This document shows, one piece after another, positions 12,007 through 22,425 of a DNA stretch of 64,000 nucleotides. The notes beneath the pieces were generated by a model. The model was not told where the DNA came from, searched no databases, and saw nothing but the letters and a program-made list of their open reading frames with translations. The stretch is from the NCBI GenBank assembly GCA_015178975.1, contig WHVD01000007.1:558001-622000 (forward strand), given 5' to 3'. Positions within the stretch are counted from its first letter, which is position 1, and every line of letters starts with the position of its first letter. The translations under genes and the position numbers were made by a program. Source of the stretch: Hysterangium stoloniferum. Lineage: Eukaryota > Basidiomycota > Agaricomycetes > Hysterangiales > Hysterangiaceae.

Positions 12007-12500
12007 CCCCAATACACAATCCGAACCAGGAGGGATGGTACTATGACTCTTTACTTAACTCGCGTTTTGGAAATAGATCTAATTTATGTAATGCTACATA
12101 TTTTGAGCCAATTCAAGATCGCATGTGGTCACTTTGTACCCCCTGTGTGTTCTAGGCAGCTTCTCGTTGATGCGAGACACATTTTGCAACTGGTGGGCAC
12201 TAGCAGTGGGTAGAATCACGTCCTATATATCAACGAGAGTCACCTCAAATAGCCAACCACTGAGAAGGCTCAAGCAGCATGTCAGGTAGTTGGGATAGAT
12301 GGAGCAAGTTATTGAAGAGTAGCAAAAGACACCCGTAACAAACATTTACTAATGCATGCCGACATTAATCTCGGTAAGAGTCCATAATAATATATTTCTC
12401 TCTATTCGAACTATCCCAACGCCAGAGCGCCACGTTCCCACAGGATATAACTTAAAAACAAAACGACAATCAGCAATATTGCACAGAAGGTTAAACGAGT
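12007..12500 (-). pseudogene. Family B tail, minus strand
   Basis: Mirror of 1971-2420: the FKLYPVGTWRS segment and the poly-leucine/INEK-like end run antisense past the A copy's 3' end. The 5' part of B is missing. At 12500 the sequence switches inside CACTACACTTA directly to A exon 2. Confidence 0.5.
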
Positions 12501-13318
12501 GCCATGGATAGCGTCCACTACACTTAGAGACGAGGGAGATCCGCCAACGCCACATGCATACTTAGTCCATCTCATACGCATGACATGGCCTGGGGAGTCG
12601 CCTCATCGCCGGATAGCTCATCGTCCAGTGTGGAAATTACCACTGGGTATTCCTGTGGAGTCGGGTTGGAAAGCGTTGGGAGGAAAGTGCTTTACAGAGC
12701 AAAGAAAGCTTCGCTAATGACAAAGTTGATGATATACGAAAGAATGACGTGTTGACCACGGGATGGCCAGAACGTCGTTGACAGGTTTCTACTCAAGTCA
12801 AGCCGCCACGACTCGGAATAATCGTTCAAGAGAGCGTTGATCTAATGAGGCAGGGATCACACAGCATCAATCAGTGAATACACGTACAATCCTCACGTTT
12901 TTCTAGACCTACTGACCCCCCTCGAATTCGACAACAGGCGTCAGTGGTATTAGGGGGGATCTGGAATTCGAGTGATATGCAGTGGACGAACCAAGGTCAG
13001 TTATGACATATTTGGCTTGGGCCTTCATTTGGTGTCCCGCCACTCGATGGGTAGATAGATATCGGACATCGACTGCAAACACGTCATCGCTTTCATCAAA
13101 TCACCGCCACACGCCAAATTGGATGAGGTTGCATCAACAATTATCACACAGATCGTACAATGGTTGTCATCCGATCATCAAATCAAACCTTACTCGCTGC
13201 CGGCCTTAGCAATATCGTGGAAAATATCTGCCAGGTGCGTCAGCTGCCTTGACAGGAGCTCACCGCGATCAGATAGTACTTTGAATTCTGGGTACAACCT
13301 TGTGTCGCACGATCACAT
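12501..13318 (+). pseudogene. Family A copy 5, fragment (exons 2-4)
   Basis: Starts within exon 2 (GAGACGAGGGAGATCC), continues through the intron 2 remnant and exon 3 with WCPATRW in place of WCPGARW, and stops in the exon 3 sequence at an LTR-like insertion. Most like copy 1 (1-1665), inverted. Relative to that copy about 640 bp of upstream region plus exon 1 are deleted. Several frameshifts. Confidence 0.6.
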
Positions 13319-13546
13319 TGTAAGACTAGTATCTGCTGCAGGTGCAGACAGACACTAGAATGAGTGATGGGGAATAAACCACTACTGTATTGAAATCCAC
13401 ATGTACATAATATATACTAATGGAGAACAATAGGATGTAAGCACAATAGGATGTGGACTACAATAGGATGTGGACTACAATGGAGTGGGTAACAATGGAG
13501 ACTCAACATTACCAAATCACAGTGTAGGGAGTCTCACTCCCTTACA
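13319..13546. mobile_element. LTR-like insertion, 228 bp, no target duplication
   Basis: Ends TGTAAG and CTTACA, 6-bp inverted and TG..CA. Inside are short repeats of CAATAGGATGTGGACTA. Left flank is A exon sequence; right flank is the A/B chimeric junction CCATCAAGTGATTG also seen near 50350 without the insert. The flanks do not match, so the insertion was followed by recombination, or the call is wrong. Confidence 0.45.
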
Positions 13547-13906
13547 CCATCAAGTGATTGTAACGGGTATTTTTTCCTGTTCTTCAATGGCTTGCTTTAT
13601 GCTATCCCAACCAACTAACACATTGATTTCTTTGACACCTTAGACTGGTATTCTATTTGAGGTGATTCTCATTGATATATCGCATTTGATTACAGCCACT
13701 ACCACGGCACGAATATATGCAACATGTATATTGCATCAACGAGAAGCTGCCAAGCACACAAAGGTGGAAAGGGGTGACTATATGTGCTCTTTAATTGGCT
13801 CAAACTATGTCACTTTACATAAATTAGCAATATTTCCAAAACGTGAGAGTAATATTACTATCCCTCCTCTTGGTTCAGATAATGTGTCAGTGTTATCCGA
13901 GAGAAA
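13547..13906 (+). pseudogene. Family B tail
   Basis: Same chimeric start as 50355 (GTGATTGTAACGGGTATTTTTT), then the conserved ILIDIS/ATTTA-like tail and the INEKL equivalent near 13735. It converges on the A copy at 13907. Too short and broken to be a gene. Confidence 0.45.
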
Positions 13907-15500
13907 TTAGGACATATCGGACGGAATGGATGGAGCAAGAGCATCCGCAGACCAGCAATGGTCCTCCAACGCTGATCTGGAGTTTGAATGAGATGTTGCG
14001 CACACACCGGTGAAAGGTGTGGCGATGACACAAAGGAAGGACTGAGCCGCAAGGGTTAATGCTTCAAGCCGGGAAACGAAGTATGTATCATTGAATGAGC
14101 CACGCATTGTGTCACAATGTGGGATAAGACGAGCGAGTATCGCAATTATATCCAGGTTTCGCACTGTGCTACAAGTGGATTCGATGTCGGAAGATCCAGC
14201 GATCAGGTTCAGAGTGACCTCAATTAGTATGTCTCCTGAACAGAGGAGGTTCAAATTTGGACTTGGGTGTGTCAGAATCAGACTGGTATGATATTTTCAA
14301 GGGCGGATATTAGATGATGCTGGAAGGTAAACCACTCTCAACATACCGTAGGAGGGGCTCAATGAGTGAATAGACCACATTCAGTTGTTTGATGTGATGC
14401 GTGTGAAGCGTTCTGTTGCCGAAGAAGGGTTCCAGATCCGAGATACCATACCACAATGAAAGCGTTGTGTCGATATCCATAATAAGAGTCAAGGACGCTA
14501 TATGGTGGGTTATGTCAGCCACTATAACCTTTAATGCATCTCCAGAAATATCTCGAAACCATGAATCTTCGTGCATGCAACACACCAGAAGCTGTACAGG
14601 AGATCCAAACAATGAACGTCGATGTAAGTAATTTTGTCTATTGTGGGTTTGGTGGGCCAGATGAAATGATGTGATGTCGCGACGCATGGTTGTACCCAGA
14701 ATTCAATGCAACCTCTAATCGCAGTGAGCTCCTCTACAGACAGTTGACGCAGCGGGCAAGGTTTCTCCACGATATACCCAAAGTCGGCGAGGAGATAGGT
14801 ACGTGAATGGCATGGGCATGATAAATATGTGGCGATTTGTAGAATGAATGCCGATGCAACCTCATTCAGGTTGGTGTGTAGCGGTGATTTGATGACCGCA
14901 TTGTAAAGCAAAGACGTAATTGCAGTTGATGGCCGATCTCTATCTTCCCATCGAGCGCCGGGAAACCAGTAGAAGACATAAGCCAAATATGTCATACGCT
15001 CACCTTCATTCCTCCGCCGTAAAACAAAGGAATTCCAGCACTCCGCTAAGACAACTGACACCTGTTGTCGAATTTGACGCGGGTAAGTCGGTCTAGAAAG
15101 GTGAGTATTTTGAGTGTATTAATGATTGGCGCTGAAGTATCCCCACCCCATTAAGTCGATGGTCTCTTGAATTACTATTCCTATTCTTCTCAGAGTGAGT
15201 TGCTTCAGTGCAGCTGTCTTTGCATTGTGAAGCACAGTCCTCCCAACCCTTTCCAAACCAACTCCACAGTAATACCCGGGGCTAATTTCCAGACTCAATG
15301 ATGAGCTATCCGGCGATGAGACAACTCCCCAGTCTATGGCACGCCTACGATATGGGCTGAGTTTGGATGTGGCGTTGGTGGAGCTCCCTCGAATGTGAAT
15401 GTTATTCGGTCGGTCATGGCAATTTCTCTCTCCTTGGAACTGAAAACATCCGGTCTGCTAACAGTCACCAAAAAATGGATGTTTCGTTTGCGCACCAGTG
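13907..15500 (-). pseudogene. Family A copy 6, lacks exon 1
   Basis: Last exon open at 13907-14254, exon 4 at about 14320-14560, exon 3 at about 14600-15090 with WFPGARW, exon 2 at about 15120-15440. Exon 2 has an internal deletion removing the KLMIYKRM..MRKH block (sequence GCACTGAAGCAACTC). The sequence stops just at the intron 1 donor and joins B, so the start is missing. Closest to the intact copy at 50713. Confidence 0.6.
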
Positions 15501-15519
15501 TTGTGTCTTAACTGATGCA

Positions 15520-16005
15520 TGCCGATAAAGAAGATGTCCTAGGAATCTAGATGCCATGGCCACTTGATAAAAACGCCTCTAAATTAGATATATCAACGCC
15601 TTCCGGGTAACACACCTGTATATCACCGATATTCTGTCCCCGCAACTTGAATATATTTGATCACATGTGGAGTTGATTGGTTGTCTGAAAATTCTTCAGG
15701 GAGGAAAATGAAGAGGAGCAAGCACCAAGGACACAGGATCTGTTGAAGAAGATGAAGACTCTGTCAATTGACATTTGATCGGGACGGTTCACGGAGAGAA
15801 GTCCCGGCAGCGCCCAGACTGGAATGCCTTGGACTATCCCAGATAGCAGGCTTCCTCACAGCGTTTGAAACCATTTTACTCATGAGTTTCCAATTTGACC
15901 AACTCATTTATTTTCTTCAAACGGAACATTTTTGAGCACCTGCTGGAATTTTTGTTCGAGTACCGCAAACAAGGACCAGAGTGAGACATGTGGTTACTAT
16001 GATGT
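15520..16005 (-). pseudogene. Family B, middle part, minus strand
   Basis: From the CACATGTCTCACTCTGGTCC segment (16005 side) to the S..I.K.F..NLEP-like block at about 15530. Truncated on both sides: the B start codon region is cut at about 16006, where the unrelated 16-24.6 kb block begins. Confidence 0.5.
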
Positions 16006-16250
16006 CGGAAACATCCGAAAACCATAATCAGGCCTGAGCATGCCTTAACAGGCCGATCAGGCGCTCAGGTTCACCGAAAGGCTGATCAGGCCTGATTTGG
16101 TTAAGAGTTTAGAGCAGGCCCTGACCAGGGAACTGGATGCATGGAGCAGGCAATCAGCATGATGTACCCTGTCCAGGCTCATCAGGTGACCTGTTCAGGC
16201 TCATCATGTGACCTGTCCAGGCTTGGACAGGCCACGTCAGCTGTCCAATA
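16006..16250. repeat. CAGGCCTG-rich segment with inverted repeat
   Basis: No coding. AATCAGGCCTGA (16026-16037) and its exact inverse TCAGGCCTGATT (16086-16097) form a 12-bp inverted repeat, followed by degenerate repeats of CCTGTCCAGGCTCATCA. Not found in the A/B array; vaguely similar to the minisatellite at 19767. Confidence 0.6.
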
Positions 16251-16460
16251 AAAAAAAGAAAGCTGTGGGTCTTGGGACTCCTCATTCGAGAGACACCATC
16301 CCACTTAATACATGTAACTTAGGTGCCCAAGAGGAAAATATACTAAATAATACAACTATTTCCAACAGGAATTGAACACACGACCAAGAGAGATTACCAA
16401 ATAAAATACATAAACAAAATACAATTACTATTACACCACGGAACTGACATATGTAAAGCC
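16251..16460 (-). mobile_element. tRNA-derived SINE-like sequence
   Basis: On the minus strand, CCGTGGTGTAATAGTA (A-box-like, 16426-16438 core) is followed about 50 bases later by GTGTTCAATTCC (B-box-like, 16368-16379), then a body and a T-rich end near 16250. The arms do not fold into a proper tRNA, so it is scored as a SINE head or tRNA relic, not a tRNA gene. Confidence 0.35.
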
Positions 16461-16639
16461 TTCATTTAAGCCCCATAACCATCAATAACTGGCTCACTAT
16501 TATTTAATAATAACCAAGATATTGATATTAAACTGCCACTTGCATAGATTATTTCACCTGTGTAGGATTAGCATGACAATAGTATCGTTTATTCCACAAA
16601 AAACTTTAAAAATAAATAAAAATAAACATTCTACAATGG

Positions 16640-18240
16640 ATCTGGCAAAGTTTATTGGAATGCTTTCGTGCAATGGCGGGAGTGGCAGGTGCAATGGTGG
16701 CTCACCATCTGGCTGTGGCTAAATGTCAGCTGAATTTCCATCCTATTATCACACTGCACCTTGCTCTAAAAACTTTGCCAGGGTCGATACTGTGCTTGAT
16801 TGAATGGAACAGTCAGAGCCCTTCAAAAGTGCAACAATGTCGGGAATGCCAGGCCTAATGGCAGCTTGAAATTCGGCTGTGGTCAAATGTGAGCTGGATT
16901 CCCATCCCATTATCATACTGCACCTTGCTCTGAAACATTCCCTAGCACTGATACTACCTTTGATCAAATGTCAAATTCAGGGTGTTTCAACAGAGACGGG
17001 AAGGACAGGTACAATGGCCCCTCGAAATTCGGCTTCAGTCAAATGTCAGCTGGATTCCCATCCCATTATTACATACCGCACCTTGCTCCACAACCTTCCC
17101 AGGACCAATACTGTGTTTATTTGAACCCCCCAGATAGAGTCCTTCAACAATTCAACAATGGTGGGAATGACAGACTCAATGGCCACTCAAAATTCAGCTG
17201 TGATCAGATCTCAGCTGGATTCCCATCCCATGATCACACACCACACCTTCCTCTGAAACCTTGCCCAGGACCGATAGTGCACTTAATTGAACCCCCCAGT
17301 TAGAGTGCTTCAACAGTTCAACAATGGCAGGAATGACAGGCACAATGGCCACTCAAAATTTGGCTTTGGTCAAATGTCAGCTGAATTCCCACCCCAGTAT
17401 CACACACCGCACCTTGCTCTGAAACCTTCCCCTGGACCGATACTCGATACTGCGCTTGATCGAAAATCAGAGTCAGAGTCCTTCAACAGTTCATCAATGG
17501 CAGAAATGACAGGTGCAGTGGCCGCTCGAAATTCAGCTTTGGTCAAATGTTAGCTGGATTCCCATCCCATTATCACACACTGCACCTTGCTCTGAAACCT
17601 TCCCCAGGACCGATAGTGTGCTTCATCGAAGACCAGAGTCAGAGTCCTTCAACAGTGCAATAATGTCAGGAATGACACTGGCAATGGTGGCTCGAAATTC
17701 AGCTGTGGTCAAATGTCATCAAGATGCCCATCCTGTTATCATATACCACACCTTGCTCTGAAACCATCCCCAGGACCGATACTGCACTTGATTGAACATT
17801 AAAGTCAGAGTGCTTCAACAGTTCAACAATGGCGGGAATGAAACCCCTGATGGTCACTTGAAATCTGGCTGTGGTCAAATGTCAGCGGGATTCCCATCTC
17901 ATTATCACACACCACACCTTGCTCTGAAACCTTTCCCAGGACCAATAGTGCACTTAATTGAATGCTGCAGCTAAAGTCCTGCAACAGTTTAACAATGGCG
18001 GGAATGACAAGAGGAATGGCCGCTCGAAATTTGGCTTTGGTCAAATGTCAGCTGGATTCCAATCCCATTATCATGCACTGCACCTTGCTCTGAAACCTTC
18101 CCCAGGACTGATACTACCCTTGATCGAATGTCAAAGTCAAAGTGCTTCAATAGTTCAACAATGGTGGGAATGACACCTGCAATGGTCGCTCGAAATTCGG
18201 CTTTTGTCAGATGTCAGCGGATCGCATTATCACTGCAATG
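16640..18240 (-). pseudogene. HEAT/ARM-type repeat gene, decayed tandem exon-intron array
   Basis: About ten direct repeats with a period near 166 bp (one 154, one 172). On the minus strand each unit is one ~39-residue HEAT-like repeat (AEFRA.I.P.IP.IV.LLK.SD..I.SS.VS.LGK.SEQ) followed by a ~47-nt intron with a GTGCAG donor, a GCTGAC branch-like site and a CACAG or AAAG acceptor. Such arrays of simple HEAT repeats are known in basidiomycetes as scaffold-like proteins. Here units carry frameshifts (for example a 7-bp internal duplication in the 172-bp unit) and stops, and both gene ends are missing, so it is a fragment. It is the first element upstream of an unassigned segment at 18241. Confidence 0.65.
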
Positions 18241-18640
18241 GGCTTAGTCGGAGAGAGGTTGCCTATGACTCGGGATATTTCCTCAATGTCCCCAAGGCAA
18301 TGCCTTCAAACGAGAGTCGGGAGATGAGTGATCTCTCCGACTATGAACTCCGGCAGACAGGGAAATGATCAAAGACTATGCTTGTCATAGAGAGTGAGGT
18401 CTCCGACGTGGAGACTGAGGATGGTGAGGCCTCCCGCTATGGTCAAAAATATTACACTCAGGGAGATGGCACAGCCTCATCAGCATTTAAAGTTAAAATG
18501 TTAAAAGGGTCCAGTACTCGTTGGGAAGAGGACATTCCTGACACCTTTCTGTTTGCAGAATGTACTCCCTCCCCAGTTGTTAGAAAGGGAATTCCAAAGA
18601 AAAACGTGCAGCAGTCAAGAAAGGGTGGGTGGAGCTTGCG
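18241..18640 (+). other. Unassigned segment with open frame
   Basis: An acidic, Ser-rich frame (SDLSDYELRQ, then SEVSDVETEDGEASRYG) is open on the plus strand to about 18683, with one stop between its two parts. The last part overlaps the glucan synthase fragment in antisense, so it probably is not one gene. Could be a fragment of another captured gene or element; not recognised. Confidence 0.3.
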
Positions 18641-19669
18641 ATGGACGAACTTGTTGTTGACAACTTCGTACCCCTGGTCGTGAATGAAGTAGTATAAAGG
18701 TTTAACCACTGTGAGCAAGTAGAGATCTTCTGGCACAGAGTCAAGCTGGGTCTGACATTCAGGTGAGTGATAATAGTTATCTGCATATTTAAAAATGAAG
18801 CAAAGACACTCAGGAATGAACTGGACCTGTGAGGCCTCTCCCCAGCACAGCAGATACAGCGCAAGCTGCCTAAGCCAGTCATATTGGCTCATATTATGCA
18901 TTGCCTGTTGCCATCAATCATGGGCAATGTTCAAGGATTTTTCCAAACTCGAGCGTGGACCGGAACCACATTTTACGCTCGTTAGGTGCTGCAAACCAGG
19001 ATTTTGTGCAACGCTGACTGCATCATCGAGGTCAAGTTGAGCGGCAAAATACCATTTTCGATAATTGGCGTGTTGGCCACCAATGTAGTCTGCATGCAAA
19101 GTGAGGAGCACTTGATTGGGTGTCATTCGGGAAGCACAGCTGTCGAGTTGTTGCATAAGTCAAACTGTAGTGCTTTAGAATGTAAACATCTAGGGCAAAT
19201 GAATATCTGCACACCATGTTTCTCATTGAATCTTTTGAAATTCAAACTTCTGAGTTAAGTTGAGGAAAATATCTTTGATTTCCCTAAGTGAAAATATCAC
19301 AAAAAGAAATTATTGCATAACAGTATTCAACATACTCTTTCAACAAGGTAATTTGACAATCAGATGACATGTCGGATAAGGCTCTCTCTGTTCAAGCTTG
19401 TCCATGGATCATGAGCGATCAATGCCTCATTATAGTCAGGCTGGATTGTTGTAGATTGAGGCTGCCTCAGGACAAAAACCTCAGCCTCAGAGTCGGTGTC
19501 CATCTCTGGCTTTATGGCTGAGGAAAACAATAGTATGTTAGAAATAGGCATACTCTGCATTCAACATACCATATGGATCATGACTGTTGGCCTGTTTGCC
19601 ATAATATTGTTCTAGAGGTCCATCTCGCCATCTTTGGTTCCCAGGATCATCATAGTATTGGCGCGACAT
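18641..19669 (-). pseudogene. FKS1: 1,3-beta-glucan synthase (FKS-type), 5' fragment
   Basis: Reads from its own start ATG at 19669 (MSRQYYDDPG). Exon 1 19669-19570; exon 2 19517-19336; exon 3 19283-19215; exon 4 from 19164. Introns are 50-52 nt with GTATGT or GTGTGC donors and TCAG, TTAG or ACAG acceptors. Recognisable FKS N-terminal blocks: [71 protein letters not shown], and YYHSPECQ followed by the VVKPLY, IHDQGYEVV and KFVHRK blocks. Homology stops near 18641; transmembrane and catalytic regions are absent. Lesions: one-base shifts around the PMSKEE and KDSMRNM blocks and CGA-to-TGA between SLNIAHD and WQQAM. FKS enzymes make cell-wall glucan at the plasma membrane; this copy cannot. Confidence 0.85.
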
Positions 19670-19766
19670 AGAGACAGCCTCAAGAATTTAGTGAAACAAC
19701 AAAATTGAGAATGGAAGCATAGATGGAAGGTCGTAAGTTGTGGGCATAAGAAGTGCCTAAAGCATA

Positions 19767-20040
19767 CCTACACACAGAGTGTCTGCACAGATCTTAGTCA
19801 GAGTGCCAGGCGTCTGTGCAGGCCTTGATCAGGCTGCATGACTTTGCACCTATACACAGAGCGTCTGTGCAGATCTTAGTCAGACTGCCAGGCATCCTTG
19901 ATCAGGCTGCGTGACTTTGCACCTACACATAGAGCAACTGCACAGATCTTAGTCAGACTACCAGGCGTCTGTGCAGGCCTTGATCAGGCTGTGTGACTTT
20001 GTGGCAGGCTATGTGACCTTGTGGCAGGCTGCGTGACCCT
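19767..20040. repeat. Minisatellite, three units of ~73-82 bp plus short units
   Basis: Units begin at 19767, 19849 and 19922 (CCTACACACAGAG..GCACAGATCTTAGTCAGA..CCAGGC..CCTTGATCAGGCTG..TGACTTTG), followed by two ~20-bp units of TGGCAGGCT.TGTGACC. It abuts the gypsy LTR. Confidence 0.8.
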
Positions 20041-20041
20041 T

Positions 20042-20319
20042 TGTAAGGTTCGGCTATAAGTTAGCGTAATCCTTCGGTTTGAGCTTCTTACGAAGAGGAA
20101 CGAGTAGAGTAGGAATAGGCTCCAATTCGAAATAACTACTGTAGCTAATGGGTGGTTTCCCTATTTATGCTTGCATTCGTAGACTAAACCCCCTAGTGAC
20201 AGATAATAGAAATGAAACAGTGTTCTGATCAGAAAATTATCTACCCTCTCTTTACCCCCTGAGACAGCGGCGGTAGACCACTCTGTGCCAAGTCTGCCAC
20301 CAGGTCCGCTCCCGTTACA
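20042..20319 (-). mobile_element. 3' LTR of the Ty3/gypsy element, 278 bp
   Basis: Minus strand begins TGTAACGGGAG and ends CCTTACA (TGTAA..TTACA ends). A polypurine tract lies immediately upstream. A TATA-like GCATAAATAG occurs on the minus strand near 20161. The outer flank is the minisatellite; no target duplication can be tested because the 5' LTR is missing. Confidence 0.8.
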
Positions 20320-20331
20320 CCTGCCCTCCCA
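20320..20331 (-). other. Polypurine tract
   Basis: Minus-strand GGGAGGGCAGG directly precedes the LTR TG, the expected position of the plus-strand primer of an LTR retrotransposon. Confidence 0.7.
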
Positions 20332-20367
20332 CGCTGCAATGCAGTGTGCCATTAACAGCGGGCTGGT

Positions 20368-22425
20368 TTAGCTATGCAAATCCCTCACCCCCTGCTCCAG
20401 CTTGTCTAAGTCATCACTCACGTAACCGCCATCGAGGTCCATCTCCTCCTCGTGGCCATGACCAATCTGTTGCGTCAATGCATGTGGTCCGTCCTTCTTG
20501 ATCACCTGAGATGGTGCTGGCGCCCTTACACACTCCTCCTTGGCCTGCAGCGGACGTAAGACTGGCATGCGAGTTTCGAGGCGGTGTACTGAAGATGATG
20601 CCACTGGCCCGGAAGTACCCTGCTGCTGCCTTCTTCGCTGGTGATGGAGTGCACTTGAGGCCTGTGGTGACGGTAGGGTGCCTGGTACTTCTCGCCGTGG
20701 AGACAACCTGTCGATCAGTGACGAAGGTTGTTGTCTCTCCCTCCAGGCACGGGTCTGTTCCCTTACACGAGGGTTGACCGTAGATTTGGATTGCGGTATG
20801 TTATTCCTCTGCTGTGCTTCAAGGAGTTGACGCTGCATAGTCTCGAGCTGCTCCATAAGCAAATCCCATGCCACTTGGATGCCTCGAAGAGCACTATCGT
20901 GAATGGCAGCCATTGTAGTCGTCAAAAACTCTGTGGATACCTGTGTTGGATAATCTTGAGCATCCATAGTGGGTGATTCTTTTTCAGCGATTGGGACAGC
21001 TGAACCAACATAAATAGGAGGCAAGTCTTCAGCGCTTGATATGTAAGACATTCCCTGATGAAAGTTTGAGCTCAAAGACATCTTGGCAACTTCGATGCAA
21101 TTCGAGAGCCTCCCTTGGCCCCTGGGCAACGATTGAGCACTTGTAACACCTAGTGCCTCCAGGTAAGCCTTCAAAGGATGAACATGCTGAACAGCGTGAT
21201 ATGGCAACCAGGTAGTTTCTCCAGTGTTCCACAAAACCTCAAAGAAGGCCTTGAGGCCCTTGCCTGAATGAGCCAGGATCTTCTTCACTGCCCACTCGCA
21301 CGGCTGACTACCAAAACCCAGAATCTGCCTCAACTGCCTCCCTGGGAACAGACGATCGTCATTCGGAATGTGTATCCGAAGCAATGAGGCATGAAAACTT
21401 GGGTTAATCCCCTGTTGCTTGAGCTCCCGTGACAGTTCCAACTGGTATGTCGCTCCTGGCTCCAGTACCCGGCTGATCCTAAACAGTCCGATATATTTTG
21501 GAAGCAGTTTACATGCCCGATTTTTTGGTAAACGTAAGTTCTTCGTGGATAGATAAACTAAATCATTGACGTTAAATACAGCAGACCTCCAGTGTCGATT
21601 TGCCTGCCGCATCTGCTTAACCCTAGCGGTCAGTATCTCATTGTGTGCATTCATGATCGCCAGCTTCATCCGTTCTGCAAATTCAAGGACACCTGGATAC
21701 TTCGTATTGTTGTCCCAGAGCAGTGGCCGTGGCAGCCGGCCATAATTCAAAAAAAATGGTGAGAATCCAGTCGTTTCCGATGTGGCGTTATTCATCGCAA
21801 ACTCAATAGCTGACAGCTTCGACACCCAATCTTTCTGGTTTGGTGCTACACATTGCCTAAGCATTTGTGTCATCGTCCGATTCGCCCGATCAGTAGCGCC
21901 ATCTGTTTGGGGGTGGTATGATGAGGACATCCGCAGTTCAACTCCTATCAACCGATGAAGCTCCCTCCAAAAAATACTTGTAAATAATGAATCTCGATCA
22001 CTAACAATTCTTTTTGGCAGTCCATGCAACTTGTAAACATGGTCGAAGATCACCTCAGCCATTTGAATAGCAGTATAGTTGCTGCGCACTGGTACCAAAT
22101 GGACCATGCAAGTTAAGTGGTCAATAATAACGCAGATGCTATTGAACTCTCCAAGGCGATTCCTGGACGCTGGCAAGGGTCCTACAAAATCAATTCCAAT
22201 TGCCTCCCACGGCTGTGATGGGACTTCCATTGTGCGAAGTTGTCCCTGCGGTTTCTGTGTTTCGGATTTTGACGTGGCACACACACTGCATGACTTGCAA
22301 AATAATTCAACATCTTTGGTTAATGACGGCCACCACACATTGGTTCGCAAATATGTAGCAGTTTTCCTAGCCCCTAGATGTGCGAAGATGGAATGGGCAT
22401 GCGAAATGACAATTTCCCACACTCG
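20368..22425 (-). pseudogene. Ty3/gypsy integrase with C-terminal chromodomain
   Basis: A 684-codon open stretch ends at the TAA 20368-20370. Residue numbers count from the codon at 22422. HHCC zinc finger: H10, H15, C45, C48. Catalytic core: D78 (GIDFVGPLP), D142 (IVSDRDSLF) and position 178 in HPQTDGATDRANRT, which is Asp instead of the expected Glu at exact D-35-E spacing. A GPY/F-like region (LLPKYIGLFRI) and a chromodomain-like segment follow (EWAVKKIL..FFEVLW..GETTWLPYHAV, about residues 375-430). The ~270-residue tail is low-complexity, Gln- and Arg-rich. The frame upstream is separated by a TGA at 22426-22428 (CGA expected). The enzyme inserts element cDNA; this copy is probably dead. 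Confidence 0.88.

Noticed and set aside
16360-16450. Functional tRNA gene
   Set aside because: Box-like sequences are present but no cloverleaf with a proper T-arm and acceptor stem can be drawn.
16640-18240. CRISPR array or simple satellite
   Set aside because: The ~166-bp units encode HEAT-like repeats with splice sites, have no short repeat-spacer pattern, and the setting is eukaryotic.
18458-18640. Extension of the glucan synthase frame past KFVHRK
   Set aside because: The frame stays open but family similarity ends at KFVHRK; the rest is sequence of the neighbouring unassigned segment.
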